Positions 15,549 to 26,665 are shown, numbered from the stretch's first letter. The stretch: DNA of 32,651 bases from Bacilli bacterium (GCA_017510225.1 JAFWNS010000012.1:1-32651); one strand, 5' to 3'. Numbers and translations: made by a program. Notes: generated from the sequence alone by a model not told the origin.

Positions 15549-16192
15549 TGGATAATATTAATAGAGTTTATTCTAAAGTATTTGCATGGTTATTTGTAGG
15601 TTTATTAATAACTTTTGGTACTGGATATGGATTGTATCTAAATAAAGATTTAATGATAACTACATTAAAAACAATGTATATACCAATCATAATAATAGAA
15701 TTAGCTATAGCTTTATTCTTAAGTTTTAGAATTACTAAGATGAAACCTATTACTACTAAGATATTGTATATACTATTTACAATTACAACAGGTATAACAT
15801 TCTCAGCACTATTTGTAGTTTATGAGTTGGGATCAATTATATTTATATTCTTGCTAACAGCAATAATATTTGGAGTATTAGCATTCTACGGATATATAAC
15901 AAAAAGAGATTTAACTAATTTCGGAGTAATATTATTAGTTACATTATTAGTAATAATAGTAGCTTCTATCTTAAATGCATTATTCTTCCATTCAAGTTCA
16001 TTACATTTAGGAATTACTATTTTAGGAGTATTAGTCTTTATGGGATTTGTAGTTTATGATATGCAAAAAATCAAACAAATGCTTCCTACAATAGGAGAAG
16101 AAAAAGCTGCTGTATTTGGAGCATTCCAATTATACTTAGATTTCATTAACTTATTTATTAGATTACTTGAATTATTTGGAAAAAAGAAATAG
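15548..16192 (+). CDS. Bax inhibitor-1 (YccA/YetJ) family membrane protein
   Basis: 214-aa integral membrane protein with seven hydrophobic segments, matching the TMBIM/Bax inhibitor-1 family. The N-terminus INRVYSKVFAWLFVGLLITF is the family opening. The C-terminal VYDMQKIK, FGAFQLYLDFINLFIRLLELFG segment contains the conserved acidic residues that act as a pH-sensitive calcium-leak latch in Bacillus YetJ. ATG 15548 is chosen because GGGAGGTG (15532-15539) sits at the right distance; an in-frame ATG at 15530 would place the ribosome-binding site inside the coding region. It overlaps the previous stop and is closed by a terminator. Confidence 0.9.
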   Translation: MDNINRVYSKVFAWLFVGLLITFGTGYGLYLNKDLMITTLKTMYIPIIIIELAIALFLSFRITKMKPITTKILYILFTITTGITFSALFVVYELGSIIFIFLLTAIIFGVLAFYGYITKRDLTNFGVILLVTLLVIIVASILNALFFHSSSLHLGITILGVLVFMGFVVYDMQKIKQMLPTIGEEKAAVFGAFQLYLDFINLFIRLLELFGKKK

Positions 16193-16209
16193 TAACTATT
16201 TCTTTTTTT
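16180..16209 (+). terminator. intrinsic terminator
   Basis: Stem AAAAAAGAAATAG (16180-16192) and CTATTTCTTTTTT (16196-16208) around TAA, with the stem's own Ts serving as U-tract. It includes the preceding stop codon. Confidence 0.8.
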
Positions 16210-16210
16210 A

Positions 16211-16240
16211 TTGACAATTTATAAAATAAAGAGTTATATT
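16211..16240 (+). promoter_or_regulatory. promoter of the surface-protein gene
   Basis: A perfect TTGACA (16211-16216) starts one base after the preceding U-tract, followed after 18 nt by TATATT (16235-16240). A second TATAAT at 16250-16255 touches the ribosome-binding site and is less likely to be used. Confidence 0.7.
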
Positions 16241-16271
16241 TATATTGTATATAATAGGAAGAGGTGTATAT

Positions 16272-17894
16272 ATGAAAGAAAAACAAACTAAAGGAAAGGG
16301 GTTATTAACTGGAACTACAGTAATACTAGCTTTAGTAGTTATTATATGTGGTTGGATAGGAGTATCTAAAATACAAGATTCTTATTCAATGTTATCTGGT
16401 GGAGAATCTCCACTGTTAAAATCATTTGACTTTAAAGAAAAACAAGTAAAACAAAATGATAAATTATATTTTGATATAGATTATGAATACGAAGGACAAG
16501 GTTTATCATTTATTTCATTCTTCTTAGTAAGTAAACAAACTGGAACACAATATTATTTCTCAACTGATAATCTTAGTTATATAGATTTATCTAATGCAAT
16601 GGAATATATGGAACCAGGAGAATATGCATTAACAGAAATATGTTTATTTCCTATGGAGTGGGGACAAGATCAAACAAGAACAGAAGCAGTATATTCATCA
16701 GAAGCAGGATCAACAACTCCAGATGTAGAAAATCCAGTACAATATTTTGATTTTTCTGATCAAATAATTACAGTAACAGAAGATAATTCTAATAATAGTA
16801 ACAACACTAAAAACAAATTAACATTAGATGTAAAAACAAAGAAAGCTGCAATCGGAGAAAAGATTGATTTAGATGTTAATTATGATGGTTATTATGGAAT
16901 AGAAAGTATGTTATTAGCATTCACTAATGAAAAAGATAATTCTAAACTAAATGTATATGTTAAAGAATTATATGGAAATCCAAACTTTATAATTCCATCT
17001 AACGCAACAATAGGTAATTATAAATTCAATTATGCAAAAGTATCTTTATATTCAGGAGAAAAAGAATTATATAGAAGTAAAGATAAGAATTTAAAATTAA
17101 ATAATGGAAAATTCCAAATAGCACAAAAAGAATTTGATCCTAGTGAGTATTCATTTAATAATGAAGATTATGGAGATAATATAGAAAAGGCAATTACTAA
17201 ATTAGATAATGATGCAATCATTACAGTTAATGCTAATTCTAATCCTATAATATCTAAATCATTATTTAAATTAATCAAGAATACTAATAAAGTATTATTT
17301 ATAGATTATGGAAGTAGTGAATGGGTATTTAATGGATCTGATATTAAGAAACCTAAATCAGTAGATGTAAGAACAGTAATAGAAAATATTAAAGATAGTA
17401 CAGGTTATAATAAGTTTATAAAGAAACATGTACATAAACGTTCTGCTATGATTAATTTCTCTAATAATGGAGAATTACCAGGAAAAGTATTAATTAAATT
17501 AGATGGTAATAGATTAGATAAAATAATTAAAGATAAAACTGCAAACATTTATTACTATAATGAAGGTAAAAAAGAATTTAAGAAAGTAGCTATGGAAGTT
17601 CAAAAGAATGATGGTTTCTATGAATTCTATATAGATCATAATTCTAAATATGTAGTATCTTCTAAGAAAGTTAAAGATAATGTAGTATCTAAAGATAATT
17701 CTATGTTAGAATTAAATACTGTTAATAAAGATGAAAATGATGTATTTAATATCTATACTATAGTAGCTCTATGTGCAGGAGGATTATTAATACTTATTGG
17801 TATAATTTCTCTAATAGTTACTAAAGTAAAAAAGAATAAAGAATTAGTAAAAGAAGAAGATACAGACGAAGAAAAAGTTGAAGAATTAGAATAA
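16272..17894 (+). CDS. two-TM extracellular surface protein with Ig-like domains
   Basis: 540-aa protein anchored at both ends: a hydrophobic segment at about residues 11-30 and another at about 493-517 followed by an acidic tail. The large middle part should face outside. Two segments (about 45-165 and 185-300) share a layout of beta-strands such as KLYFDIDYEYEG and KIDLDVNYDGYYG, suggesting tandem Ig-like domains. The 430-475 region (INFSNNGELPGKV, then YYYNEGKKEFK and a terminal YVVSSKK) matches a beta-sandwich common near the C-terminus of Firmicutes surface proteins. There is no LPxTG motif, so it is not an obvious sortase substrate. ATG 16272 follows AGGAAGAGG; a longer frame from 16245 overlaps the promoter region. 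Function unknown. Confidence 0.78.
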   Translation: MKEKQTKGKGLLTGTTVILALVVIICGWIGVSKIQDSYSMLSGGESPLLKSFDFKEKQVKQNDKLYFDIDYEYEGQGLSFISFFLVSKQTGTQYYFSTDNLSYIDLSNAMEYMEPGEYALTEICLFPMEWGQDQTRTEAVYSSEAGSTTPDVENPVQYFDFSDQIITVTEDNSNNSNNTKNKLTLDVKTKKAAIGEKIDLDVNYDGYYGIESMLLAFTNEKDNSKLNVYVKELYGNPNFIIPSNATIGNYKFNYAKVSLYSGEKELYRSKDKNLKLNNGKFQIAQKEFDPSEYSFNNEDYGDNIEKAITKLDNDAIITVNANSNPIISKSLFKLIKNTNKVLFIDYGSSEWVFNGSDIKKPKSVDVRTVIENIKDSTGYNKFIKKHVHKRSAMINFSNNGELPGKVLIKLDGNRLDKIIKDKTANIYYYNEGKKEFKKVAMEVQKNDGFYEFYIDHNSKYVVSSKKVKDNVVSKDNSMLELNTVNKDENDVFNIYTIVALCAGGLLILIGIISLIVTKVKKNKELVKEEDTDEEKVEELE

Positions 17895-17896
17895 TT

Positions 17897-17924
17897 AAAA
17901 GCAACTAAAAAAGTTGCTTTTTTT
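17897..17924 (+). terminator. intrinsic terminator
   Basis: Stem AAAAGCAACT (17897-17906) and AGTTGCTTTT (17912-17921), five-A loop, U-tract to 17924. Confidence 0.88.
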
Positions 17925-17955
17925 ATTGGTTTTAAAGGAAAATAAGTACTATTTA

Positions 17956-17964
17956 TGGTATAAT
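17956..17964 (+). promoter_or_regulatory. extended -10 promoter of ligA
   Basis: TGGTATAAT with TATAAT at 17959-17964. No convincing -35 lies 17 nt upstream, so it looks like an extended -10 promoter. The ribosome-binding site AGGTGAT (17971-17977) follows, five bases before ATG. Confidence 0.65.
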
Positions 17965-17976
17965 ATATATAGGTGA

Positions 17977-19991
<2,015 letters not shown>

Positions 19992-19993
<2 letters not shown>

Positions 19994-20020
19994 GAAATAA
20001 AGGCTTATACGTGGTATAAT
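19992..20020 (+). promoter_or_regulatory. promoter of gatCAB
   Basis: TTGAAA (19992-19997), beginning in the last Ts of the preceding terminator, 17-nt spacer, and extended -10 TGGTATAAT (TATAAT at 20015-20020). Confidence 0.82.
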
Positions 20021-20043
20021 ATATTAAGTTGGAGGGAGCTTTT

Positions 20044-20352
20044 ATGAAAGATAAATTAACTAAAGAAGAAGTACTACATGTTGCTAATTTAGCGAGAATA
20101 AAAATTAGTGATGAAGAGTTAGAAAAATATAGAGTAGAATTAAAACAATTACTTGATGAAGTAGAGAAAATTAATGACGTAGAAGGTTATGATGAAGAAA
20201 GAATGATTGCTCCATGGAGTGATAATACTACTCTAAGAGAAGATAAAAGTAGTGATATGTTAGATCCAAAAGAAGTAATAAAGAATGCTCCTAAACATAG
20301 TGGTAACTATATAGAAGTTCCTGTAGTAATTGGCGAAAGTGAGGGAGCTTAA
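20044..20352 (+). CDS. gatC: Asp-tRNA(Asn)/Glu-tRNA(Gln) amidotransferase subunit GatC
   Basis: 102-aa small subunit that wraps around and stabilises GatA and GatB in the amidotransferase, which converts Glu-tRNA(Gln) and, in some bacteria, Asp-tRNA(Asn) to the correct aminoacyl-tRNA. The N-terminal KEEVLHVANLARIKISDEEL helix pair and the C-terminal NAPKHSGNYIEVPVVI strand are diagnostic. ATG 20044 follows GGAGGGAG closely; an in-frame TTG at 20029 lies too near the transcription start. First gene of gatCAB. Confidence 0.96.
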   Translation: MKDKLTKEEVLHVANLARIKISDEELEKYRVELKQLLDEVEKINDVEGYDEERMIAPWSDNTTLREDKSSDMLDPKEVIKNAPKHSGNYIEVPVVIGESEGA

Positions 20353-20353
20353 T

Positions 20354-21781
20354 ATGTTAGATAAAAGTATTAAAGAAATAAATGAATTATTAAAAAGTAA
20401 AAAGATAAAACCAATAGATTTAGTATTAGAAGCTTTTGATAACATAGAAAAAAATAAAGACTTAAATGCTTATATTACTCTAAATAAAGAAGAAGCTATT
20501 AAGAAAGCTAAAGAATTAGAAGACAAAGAAGTAGATAATATATTATTTGGTCTTCCGATAGCTATTAAAGATAATATAGTAACTAAAGATTTAAGAACTA
20601 CTTGTGCATCTCATATATTAGATAATTTTATTCCTATATATGATGCTACTGTAGTAGAAAAGATTAAATCTAAGAATATGATTATTATTGGTAAAACTAA
20701 TATGGATGAATTTGCAATGGGATCAAGTTCTAGAACATCTTATTTTGATGCTCCTAAGAATCCATGGAATAAAAATAAAATATCAGGAGGATCTTCTGGT
20801 GGAAGTGCAACTACAATAGCTGCAAAAGATTTATTATTTGCACTAGGTACTGATACAGGAGGATCTATTAGACAACCAGCAGCATACACTGGAATAGTTG
20901 GAATGAAACCTACTTATGGAAGAGTATCTAGATATGGATTAGTAGCGTTTGCTTCATCCCTAGATCAAATAGGTCCAATGACTAGAAATGTATATGAAAA
21001 CGCAGTATTATTAAATGCTATAGTAGGAAAAGATCCTAAAGATTTAACATCTTCAAATAAAGAAGTAGAAGACTTCACAAGATTAATAGGAAAAGATGTT
21101 TCTAATATGAAAGTTGCTGTTCCTAATTACTTTATGAGTGATATTGTAAGTGATGAAATAAAAGAAAAAGTTAAAGATACAATTAAATTATTAGAAGATA
21201 ATAATGTAGAAGTAGACTATATTGATATGAAGTATCTAGATAAAGCAGTTACTCTATACCAAGTTATTGCTATGGGAGAAGCTAGTTCTAACTTAGCTAG
21301 ATATGATGGTATTAGATATGGTAATCCTACAGATAATCCTAAAGATATAGAAGATTTATATTTATCTACTAGAGCTGAAGGATTTGGTGATGAAGTTAAA
21401 AGAAGAATAATGGTTGGTTCTTACTTACTAAGTGGAGATAATGCTAAGACTTATTATAATAAAGCACTATCTATTAGAGATGATATGAAGAAAGAATTTT
21501 CTAAAGTATTTGAAAAGTATGATCTTATTATTGGACCAACTACTACAACAACAGCCTATAACTTAGATGAAGATATGGATGATCCATTAAAGAGTTTTAT
21601 GGATGATGTATTAGTAATACCTATTAATATGGCAGGACTTCCTGCTATATCTATTCCAGTAGGTTTATCAAGTGATAAAATGCCTGTTGGATTACATATA
21701 ATAGGTAATAGTTTTGATGAAGCAACTATCTATAAGCTAGCAAGCTTTATAGAAAAGAAAGTTGGTGATATTAATGAGTAA
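20354..21781 (+). CDS. gatA: amidotransferase subunit GatA (glutaminase)
   Basis: 475-aa amidase-signature enzyme that releases ammonia from glutamine and channels it to GatB. The Ser-cisSer-Lys triad is visible by alignment with Staphylococcus aureus GatA: Lys72 in AIKDNI, Ser147 in GGSSGGS, and Ser171 in GTDTGGSIRQPA. The PTYGRVSRYGLVAFASSLDQIGP continuation and a C-terminal GLP(A)ISIPVG segment are typical. ATG 20354 is preferred because GAGGGAG (20341-20347) precedes it; an upstream in-frame start at 20330 lies inside gatC. The end overlaps gatB by 8 nt. Confidence 0.97.
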   Translation: MLDKSIKEINELLKSKKIKPIDLVLEAFDNIEKNKDLNAYITLNKEEAIKKAKELEDKEVDNILFGLPIAIKDNIVTKDLRTTCASHILDNFIPIYDATVVEKIKSKNMIIIGKTNMDEFAMGSSSRTSYFDAPKNPWNKNKISGGSSGGSATTIAAKDLLFALGTDTGGSIRQPAAYTGIVGMKPTYGRVSRYGLVAFASSLDQIGPMTRNVYENAVLLNAIVGKDPKDLTSSNKEVEDFTRLIGKDVSNMKVAVPNYFMSDIVSDEIKEKVKDTIKLLEDNNVEVDYIDMKYLDKAVTLYQVIAMGEASSNLARYDGIRYGNPTDNPKDIEDLYLSTRAEGFGDEVKRRIMVGSYLLSGDNAKTYYNKALSIRDDMKKEFSKVFEKYDLIIGPTTTTTAYNLDEDMDDPLKSFMDDVLVIPINMAGLPAISIPVGLSSDKMPVGLHIIGNSFDEATIYKLASFIEKKVGDINE

Positions 21782-23198
21782 TTATATTCCAACAATCGGT
21801 GTAGAAGTACACGTAGAATTAAAAACTAATACAAAGATATTCTCACCATCAGTAAATGGTTATGGACAAATGGCTAATTCACTAACTAATGTTATTGATT
21901 TAGGTTATCCAGGAACACTTCCAACTTTAAACGAAGAAGTAATTAATCTAGCTATTAAAGCTTGTAAAGTATTAAATTGTAAGATAAGAAGAGAAATGCA
22001 TTTTGATAGAAAGAATTATTTCTATCCAGATAATCCAAAGAACTATCAAATTACTCAGTTTGAAACTCCTATTGGGTATGATGGTTATGTAGAAATAGAA
22101 GTTAATGGTAAAACTAAAAAAATAGAAATAGAAGAAATGCATATAGAAGAAGATACATGTAAGAGTACTCATAGAAAAGATAAGACTTTACTTGATTTCA
22201 ATAGAGCAGGAGTACCTCTAATAGAAATAGTTACTAAACCATGTATGGAAAGTAGTGAGGAAGCTAAATTATACTTAGAAAAACTAAAAGAATTATTATT
22301 CTATAGTGATATTTCAGATTGTAAGATGGAAGAAGGTTCTATGAGAGCAGATGCCAACGTCTCAATAAGAAAGAATGAATCTGATCCATATGGAACTAAA
22401 GTAGAAATTAAGAATATTGGTTCTATTTCTAATGTAGGTTTAAGTATAGAAAAAGAAATCAAAAGACAAGAAAAATTATATGAATCTGGTAAGTCTTTCA
22501 AAGAACAAACTAGAAGATATGATGATAAACTAGGAGATACTGTTCTTATGCGTGTTAAAGAAACAGGTAATGATTATAGATATTTCCCAGAACCAGATAT
22601 ACCTTATGTATATATTACTGATGAAATGATTTCTAATGTAGAAAAAACTATACCTATGTTACCTGATGAAAGAAGATCTAAATATATAGATTTAGGTGTA
22701 AGTCCTTTTAAAGCTAATAAGTTAGTTAATAATAGAAGTTTAAGTGATTATTTTAATACTTTATTAGATTCTAATATTAATTTTGATATAGCTAGTAATT
22801 TATTACTAGGAGATATATCAGGATATTTAAATAAAGAAGAAAAAGTAATTACTGATACAACTCTTACTAAAGAAAGATTTATAGATTTAGTAAATAATAT
22901 AGATAATAATAATCTTTCTAGTAGAAATCTAAAAGATATATTATCTAAAGTATTAGAAAGCAATTCTTCTATTGAAGAAATAATAAAAACATCTGGAATT
23001 AAAAATATTACAGATGATTCTAAGATTAGAGAAGTTATTGTTAGTATTATTAATAATAATCCTGATAGTGTAAATGATTACAAAGCAGGAAAAGATAGAG
23101 CTATTAAGTATTTAATGGGTCAAGTTATGAAAGAAACTAAGGGATCTGTTAATCCAAAAATGGCTAATGAAATATTATTAGAAGAACTTAATAAATAA
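21774..23198 (+). CDS. gatB: amidotransferase subunit GatB (kinase/transamidase)
   Basis: 474-aa subunit that phosphorylates the misacylated glutamate or aspartate and amidates it with ammonia from GatA. The N-terminus YIPTIGVEVHVELKTNTKIFSP and the motifs FDRKNYFYPDNPKNYQITQ, IEEDTCKS, DFNRAGVPLIEIVT and SMRADANVSIR are all conserved. The C-terminal YqeY-like tRNA-binding tail is present (GQVMKETKGSVNPKMANEIL). ATG 21774 overlaps the gatA stop, with ribosome-binding site GGTGAT at 21764-21769. No terminator follows, so some transcripts may continue into the next operon. Confidence 0.97.
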   Translation: MSNYIPTIGVEVHVELKTNTKIFSPSVNGYGQMANSLTNVIDLGYPGTLPTLNEEVINLAIKACKVLNCKIRREMHFDRKNYFYPDNPKNYQITQFETPIGYDGYVEIEVNGKTKKIEIEEMHIEEDTCKSTHRKDKTLLDFNRAGVPLIEIVTKPCMESSEEAKLYLEKLKELLFYSDISDCKMEEGSMRADANVSIRKNESDPYGTKVEIKNIGSISNVGLSIEKEIKRQEKLYESGKSFKEQTRRYDDKLGDTVLMRVKETGNDYRYFPEPDIPYVYITDEMISNVEKTIPMLPDERRSKYIDLGVSPFKANKLVNNRSLSDYFNTLLDSNINFDIASNLLLGDISGYLNKEEKVITDTTLTKERFIDLVNNIDNNNLSSRNLKDILSKVLESNSSIEEIIKTSGIKNITDDSKIREVIVSIINNNPDSVNDYKAGKDRAIKYLMGQVMKETKGSVNPKMANEILLEELNK

Positions 23199-23227
23199 TT
23201 GAAAAAGTGATGCAGTTATTGTATAAT
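23199..23227 (+). promoter_or_regulatory. promoter of the GGDEF/LTA operon
   Basis: TTGAAA (23199-23204) immediately after the gatB stop codon, 17-nt spacer, TATAAT (23222-23227). It should drive the five genes up to 29371. Confidence 0.8.
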
Positions 23228-23249
23228 TATTATGATAGGATGTGAGGGT

Positions 23250-23702
23250 ATGGAATTTATAAAAAAGAATAAGTTTGTTTGTATAGCAATCGCAGTATTT
23301 TTAGTGGTGATACTATTATTAGTACAAATAAAAAATACATTTTTCCCAAATGAAGAACATGCAATATATGGAAATAGATTAGAAGGTAGTGATAAAGTTA
23401 AAATATCTAATAGTAAGAAAAAGACTATAGAGTCTTCTATTACTAGTGATGGTATAGCTAAAAAAGCTACTATAAGAGTATCTGGAAGAATAATAGAAGT
23501 TATGATTACTGTTGAAGCAGAAACTTCAGTAGATGTTGCTAAAAGTTTAACTGATATTATAACTAAAAGATTAACTAGTGAAGAAAAACATTTCTATGAT
23601 ATTCAAGTATTTATAATAAAAGAAGAAAAGTCTTCTAATTTCCCTATTATAGGTTATAAACATCATAAGAAAAAGAATTTTTCATGGACAAAAAATAGAT
23701 AG
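23250..23702 (+). CDS. small single-pass membrane protein
   Basis: 150-aa protein of unknown function. After a basic N-terminus, one transmembrane segment at about residues 9-28 (FVCIAIAVFLVVILLLVQI) is followed by an extracytoplasmic domain of about 100 residues with alternating beta-strands (ATIRVSGRIIEVMITVE) and a helix (VAKSLTDIITKRL), ending in a basic tail. ATG 23250 is chosen because the in-frame ATG at 23232 would begin only a few bases after the -10. It is first gene of the operon, 14 nt before the GGDEF gene. No family is recognised. Confidence 0.72.
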   Translation: MEFIKKNKFVCIAIAVFLVVILLLVQIKNTFFPNEEHAIYGNRLEGSDKVKISNSKKKTIESSITSDGIAKKATIRVSGRIIEVMITVEAETSVDVAKSLTDIITKRLTSEEKHFYDIQVFIIKEEKSSNFPIIGYKHHKKKNFSWTKNR

Positions 23703-23716
23703 GTGGAGAAAGATAT

Positions 23717-25753
23717 ATGAAAAAAAGAGTAGTAATAATAGCTGTTTTAATAGCTTTAATATCGTTTGTATTTGTATATAGATACTATAATAAAGAAGAT
23801 AAGAATACAACTTTAACTGTAGCTGAAAAACAGTGGGTACAAAATAATAGTAAAAAAACATTTGATTTTGAAATAGTAAATGATTATCCATTATATGGAT
23901 TAAATGGTCAAGGAGTACTATTTGATTATGTAAAAGATTTTGAAAAGAATGTTGGTTTAGAATTTAATAAGATACCATATCTAAAGACATCAACTCCTAC
24001 AACTAATGGTATAAGAGTTAGAGTATTAAATAGTAATGCTAAATTAGGTAAGAATGATTTAGAAATATTTGAAGATGGATATATTGCTATTGGTAAAGAG
24101 TATCAAAGAATTAATAGTATAAAAGATATGAAGAATCTAACATTTGGAGTATTTAAACAAGATGAAGCAGAAGTTAGTTATTATTTAAAGAGTGGTAATA
24201 ATCTTTCATATAAATCATATGACAGTATAGAAAAATTATTTGAAGCTTTAGATAGTAATGATGTTAATATGATAATTATTCCAAATATTATGTATTTAGA
24301 TTATACTATTGAAAAAGATAGCTATGCTATTAATTATTATTTTACTGAATTAAATAGAAAAGTAGTTTTAACACTAACTGATGATAATAAAGAGTTAAAT
24401 AATATAGTAAGAAAATACTATAATAAGTGGAAAGCTACTAAGTATGTAAAAGAATACAATAAAGCTTACTTAGATTATTATGTAGAAAAGAACAATCTAA
24501 ATGCTAAAACTAAAGCATCTTTAATATCTAAGAACTATGTATATGGGTATGTAGAAAATATTCCATATGAAGTTAAAGTTAATGGAAGAGCTGCTGGTAT
24601 AGCAGGAGAATATATTAATAGAATTTCTAGACTTACTGATATTACTTTTAAATATAAGAAGTATAACAATCAACAAGAATTAGAAAAAGCTATTGATAAA
24701 GGTGAAGTAGATATTTATTTTGATTATTATAATTATACTAATGATAAATATATTCCTACATTATCTACTTTTGTAGAACAATATGCAGTATTAGGAAGAC
24801 AAGAAGATAATCATATAGTTAATTCTTTTGAAAGTTTAAAAGGACAAAAGATTGCTATGGTTAAAGGTGATTCACTATATAATTATTTTGCTAATAACTC
24901 AAGAGCAGATATAACTACATATAAGAATACAGATGACTTAGTTAGAAATGCTGAAGACAAACTAATTGTTGTAGATAAAGAAATATATTTAAATTATCAA
25001 AATAATAAATTTAAGAAATTCAGATTATTATATATGGATAATATGATGAATGATTATAAATTTATGGTTAAGAAGAATAATAAAGCTTTTTATGATTTAT
25101 TTAATTATATTATAAGTACAAATTCTTATTATAACTATAGAAATAGTGGTATTGAAAGTATGAATGCTTCTATATTTGAAAATTCTACTTTAGAACAAGT
25201 ATATACTATAGTTTTAGCACTTATATTTATACCATTAATTATATTAGGAATTATATATTTAATCTTAAAGAAGAAAAAAGAAGTTAAGAAGATTAAGACT
25301 ACAAATAGACATAAATTTACTGATATGTTAACATCACTTAAAAATAGAAATTATTTGAATGCTAAGATGCCTGAATGGGAAGAATCTAAAGTATATCCAC
25401 AGGCTATAGTAATGGTTGATTTAAACAATGTTAAATACATCAATGATAATTATGGTCATGAACAAGGTGATGAATTAATTATTAAAGCAGCAGGAATACT
25501 TGTTAATACTCAACTTGAAAATAGTGAAGTAATACGTACTGATGGTAATGAGTTCTTAATATACTTAGTTGGTTATAGTGAAAGACAAATCTCAACATAT
25601 ACTAAGAAACTTACAAAAGAAATGAAACATTTACCACATGAATTTGGAGCAGCAATTGGATATAGCATGATTGAAGACGAAATTAAGACTCTAGATGATG
25701 CAATAAATGAAGCAACATTAGAAATGATAACAGCTAAAGAAGAGTTTAAGTAA
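23717..25753 (+). CDS. dual SBP-sensor transmembrane GGDEF protein, DGNEF variant
   Basis: 678-aa membrane signalling protein. TM1 is at about residues 4-21. Two tandem family-3 solute-binding-like domains follow, the first opening LTVAEKQWVQNN (about 34-255) and the second near NYVYGYVENIPYEV (about 273-480), as in EvgS-type sensors. TM2 is at about 497-520, then a cytoplasmic GGDEF domain to the end. The domain is well conserved (DMLTSLKNR, IVMVDLNNVKYINDNYGHEQGDE) but the signature is DGNEF at 609-613, with Asn at the third position where active cyclases carry Asp or Glu. There is no RxxD inhibitory site. It may have altered or no c-di-GMP synthase activity and could act as a binding module. 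It is second gene of the operon with YihY- and LtaS-like genes. Confidence 0.88.
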   Translation: MKKRVVIIAVLIALISFVFVYRYYNKEDKNTTLTVAEKQWVQNNSKKTFDFEIVNDYPLYGLNGQGVLFDYVKDFEKNVGLEFNKIPYLKTSTPTTNGIRVRVLNSNAKLGKNDLEIFEDGYIAIGKEYQRINSIKDMKNLTFGVFKQDEAEVSYYLKSGNNLSYKSYDSIEKLFEALDSNDVNMIIIPNIMYLDYTIEKDSYAINYYFTELNRKVVLTLTDDNKELNNIVRKYYNKWKATKYVKEYNKAYLDYYVEKNNLNAKTKASLISKNYVYGYVENIPYEVKVNGRAAGIAGEYINRISRLTDITFKYKKYNNQQELEKAIDKGEVDIYFDYYNYTNDKYIPTLSTFVEQYAVLGRQEDNHIVNSFESLKGQKIAMVKGDSLYNYFANNSRADITTYKNTDDLVRNAEDKLIVVDKEIYLNYQNNKFKKFRLLYMDNMMNDYKFMVKKNNKAFYDLFNYIISTNSYYNYRNSGIESMNASIFENSTLEQVYTIVLALIFIPLIILGIIYLILKKKKEVKKIKTTNRHKFTDMLTSLKNRNYLNAKMPEWEESKVYPQAIVMVDLNNVKYINDNYGHEQGDELIIKAAGILVNTQLENSEVIRTDGNEFLIYLVGYSERQISTYTKKLTKEMKHLPHEFGAAIGYSMIEDEIKTLDDAINEATLEMITAKEEFK

Positions 25754-25768
25754 AAGGGATGAGGAGAA

Positions 25769-26665
25769 ATGGACAAGTTGACAAGGTTTTTTAAAAAAGT
25801 TATTAAAGTAGCAGCTAGACCAGAAATGCAAATACTTCCTGGTCAACTTGCTTTTTTCATTTTCTTATCAATTATACCTTTAGTAGCATTAATTGCTGCT
25901 ATTATAGTTAACTTCTCTATACCTTTAGCAGAAGTACAAAGTTACATTAGAGTTATACTACCAGAATCACTTGCTAAATTTGTATTATCAGTAGAATCAT
26001 ATACAACATTGAACTTTAATATTGTAGTGTTCTTTATAACAGCCTTTATTTTGGCTTCTAACGGAACACATTCTATGATAGTAACATCTAATGAACTTTA
26101 TAAAATAAAACCAAAAAGTTATTTAAAAAGAAGATTAAAAGCTATTGGAATGACTACAATATTGGTATGTGTATTAATATTCATATTATGTGTACCAGTA
26201 TTTGGTGATGATATATTTAATATTATTAAAGATGTATCTAAAAACACTTCATTAGTTAACTTCTTACATAATGTATACCATATAGTTAAATATCCTTTAT
26301 CTATATTAGTTGTATACATAAATATAAAACTATTATATGTTATAGCACCTGATAAGAAATTAAAACATAAAACAACTACTAAAGGAGCTATATTTACTAC
26401 AATAAGTTGGATTATTTCAACAGAAATATATACATTCTATATAAATAAATTTGCAGTATATGATTTATTCTATGGTAGTATTTCTAATATAATAGTATTA
26501 CTATTATGGATATATATCTTATCTTATTTATTTGTATTAGGAATGGCTTTAAATACTGGAGATCACCCAGAGGATGATGTTGAAAGAACTAAAGAAATTA
26601 CTAAAGAAGATATAAAAAAGAAAAGAAAGATAAAAAAGACAAATCTAAGAAAGGGAGAAAGATAG
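25769..26665 (+). CDS. YihY/BrkB family membrane protein
   Basis: 298-aa integral membrane protein of the YihY (UPF0761, formerly mis-called ribonuclease BN) family. The signature opening QILPGQLAFFIFLSIIPLVALIAAI and the later SNGTHSMIVTSNELYKIKP, followed by four further hydrophobic segments and the DLFYGSISNIIVLLLWIYILSY box, are diagnostic. A basic, charged C-terminal tail follows. The biochemical role of the family is unresolved; a role in envelope or export is suggested by its neighbours. It ends directly where the LtaS-like gene starts. Confidence 0.88.
   Translation: MDKLTRFFKKVIKVAARPEMQILPGQLAFFIFLSIIPLVALIAAIIVNFSIPLAEVQSYIRVILPESLAKFVLSVESYTTLNFNIVVFFITAFILASNGTHSMIVTSNELYKIKPKSYLKRRLKAIGMTTILVCVLIFILCVPVFGDDIFNIIKDVSKNTSLVNFLHNVYHIVKYPLSILVVYINIKLLYVIAPDKKLKHKTTTKGAIFTTISWIISTEIYTFYINKFAVYDLFYGSISNIIVLLLWIYILSYLFVLGMALNTGDHPEDDVERTKEITKEDIKKKRKIKKTNLRKGER

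Noticed and set aside
16249-16255. TATAAT at 16250-16255 as main -10 of the surface-protein gene
   Set aside because: It touches the ribosome-binding site, so a transcript starting there would lack it; the TTGACA-N18-TATATT pair upstream fits better.
20029-20043. Upstream TTG start for gatC, and similar upstream starts for gatA, the Bax-inhibitor gene and the 497-aa gene
   Set aside because: These extensions would place the ribosome-binding site or promoter inside the coding region; the downstream ATGs have correct spacing and match family N-termini.
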